From: Croceitalea marina | GTDB lineage: Bacteria > Bacteroidota > Bacteroidia > Flavobacteriales > Flavobacteriaceae | Assembly (NCBI RefSeq): GCF_042684265.1 | Contig: NZ_JBHULB010000007.1 | Location: 372,001-436,000, forward strand | Reading direction: 5' to 3' | Length of the DNA: 64,000 bases | In this document: piece by piece, positions 63,951 through 64,000 of the stretch | Position numbering within the stretch: position 1 is the first letter of the stretch | How the letters are laid out: each line of letters begins with the position of its first letter | Translations under genes and position numbers: made by a program | Notes under the pieces: generated by a model | The model's input: only the letters and a program-made list of their open reading frames with translations | What the model was told of the DNA's origin: nothing | The model's database searches: none

Positions 63951-64000
63951 CTGTTATAAATTTGTGTTAGAAACCGATCAGATGCAATTCGCCTCAACTT

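Overview
The window looks like chromosomal DNA of a marine, Flavobacteriaceae-type Bacteroidota. The evidence is a low-GC sequence, a SusC/SusD outer-membrane pair, many lipoproteins with Bacteroidota-style signal peptides, large FG-GAP/ASPIC lipoproteins, a mevalonate pathway block, LacI-controlled sugar loci, few Shine-Dalgarno sequences, and TAnnTTTG-like promoter elements. I saw no rRNA, tRNA, CRISPR, insertion sequence or prophage. Coding density is very high, and only one gap (15998-16351) exceeds 300 bases.

Layout. 0-5 kb: a nitrilase, a UbiA prenyltransferase, a GHMP/mevalonate kinase and diphosphomevalonate decarboxylase on the minus strand, then TspO and a DUF1697 protein. 5-10 kb: glycerol kinase and glycerol facilitator, a BaiN/HI0933-like flavoprotein, a glycerophosphodiesterase lipoprotein and a small membrane protein. 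10-21 kb: a maltose/maltodextrin locus with a GH13 amylase lipoprotein, GH65 phosphorylase, beta-phosphoglucomutase and LacI regulator, divergent from SusC/SusD, with a LacI-type operator between them.

21-41 kb is the most interesting part. A LacI regulator lies among a YeiH-type exporter, an SsuE-type FMN reductase, an aldo-keto reductase, an SsuD-like flavin-dependent monooxygenase that keeps the SsuD active-site residues, and a sodium:solute symporter. Two palindromic operators with the same TGTAAACGTTTACA core mark the two promoter regions. I read this as an oxidative desulfonation pathway, possibly for a sugar sulfonate such as sulfoquinovose: import, C-S cleavage to an aldehyde plus sulfite, reduction of the aldehyde to the parent sugar, and export of the sulfur oxyanion. 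It is flanked by three paralogous ~1,100-residue FG-GAP/ASPIC lipoproteins and a vanadium-haloperoxidase-like (PAP2-fold) lipoprotein.

41-55 kb: a three-part fusion (metallophosphoesterase, kinase-like middle, outer-membrane barrel), an HD domain fused to a Pycsar-effector-like membrane module, a GAF protein, a phosphoesterase, an AraC-type membrane-anchored regulator, an acyltransferase, a secreted protein, a penicillin-acylase-family lipoprotein and a TPM-domain protein. 55-64 kb: an ABC exporter, a ferredoxin/ferredoxin reductase pair, Nfu and Mrp Fe-S proteins, an alkyltransferase-like protein, a LysE exporter, TrmB, and a PhoR/PhoB-like two-component system.

All functional calls come from reading translated sequences and recalled family motifs. 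No database search was run.
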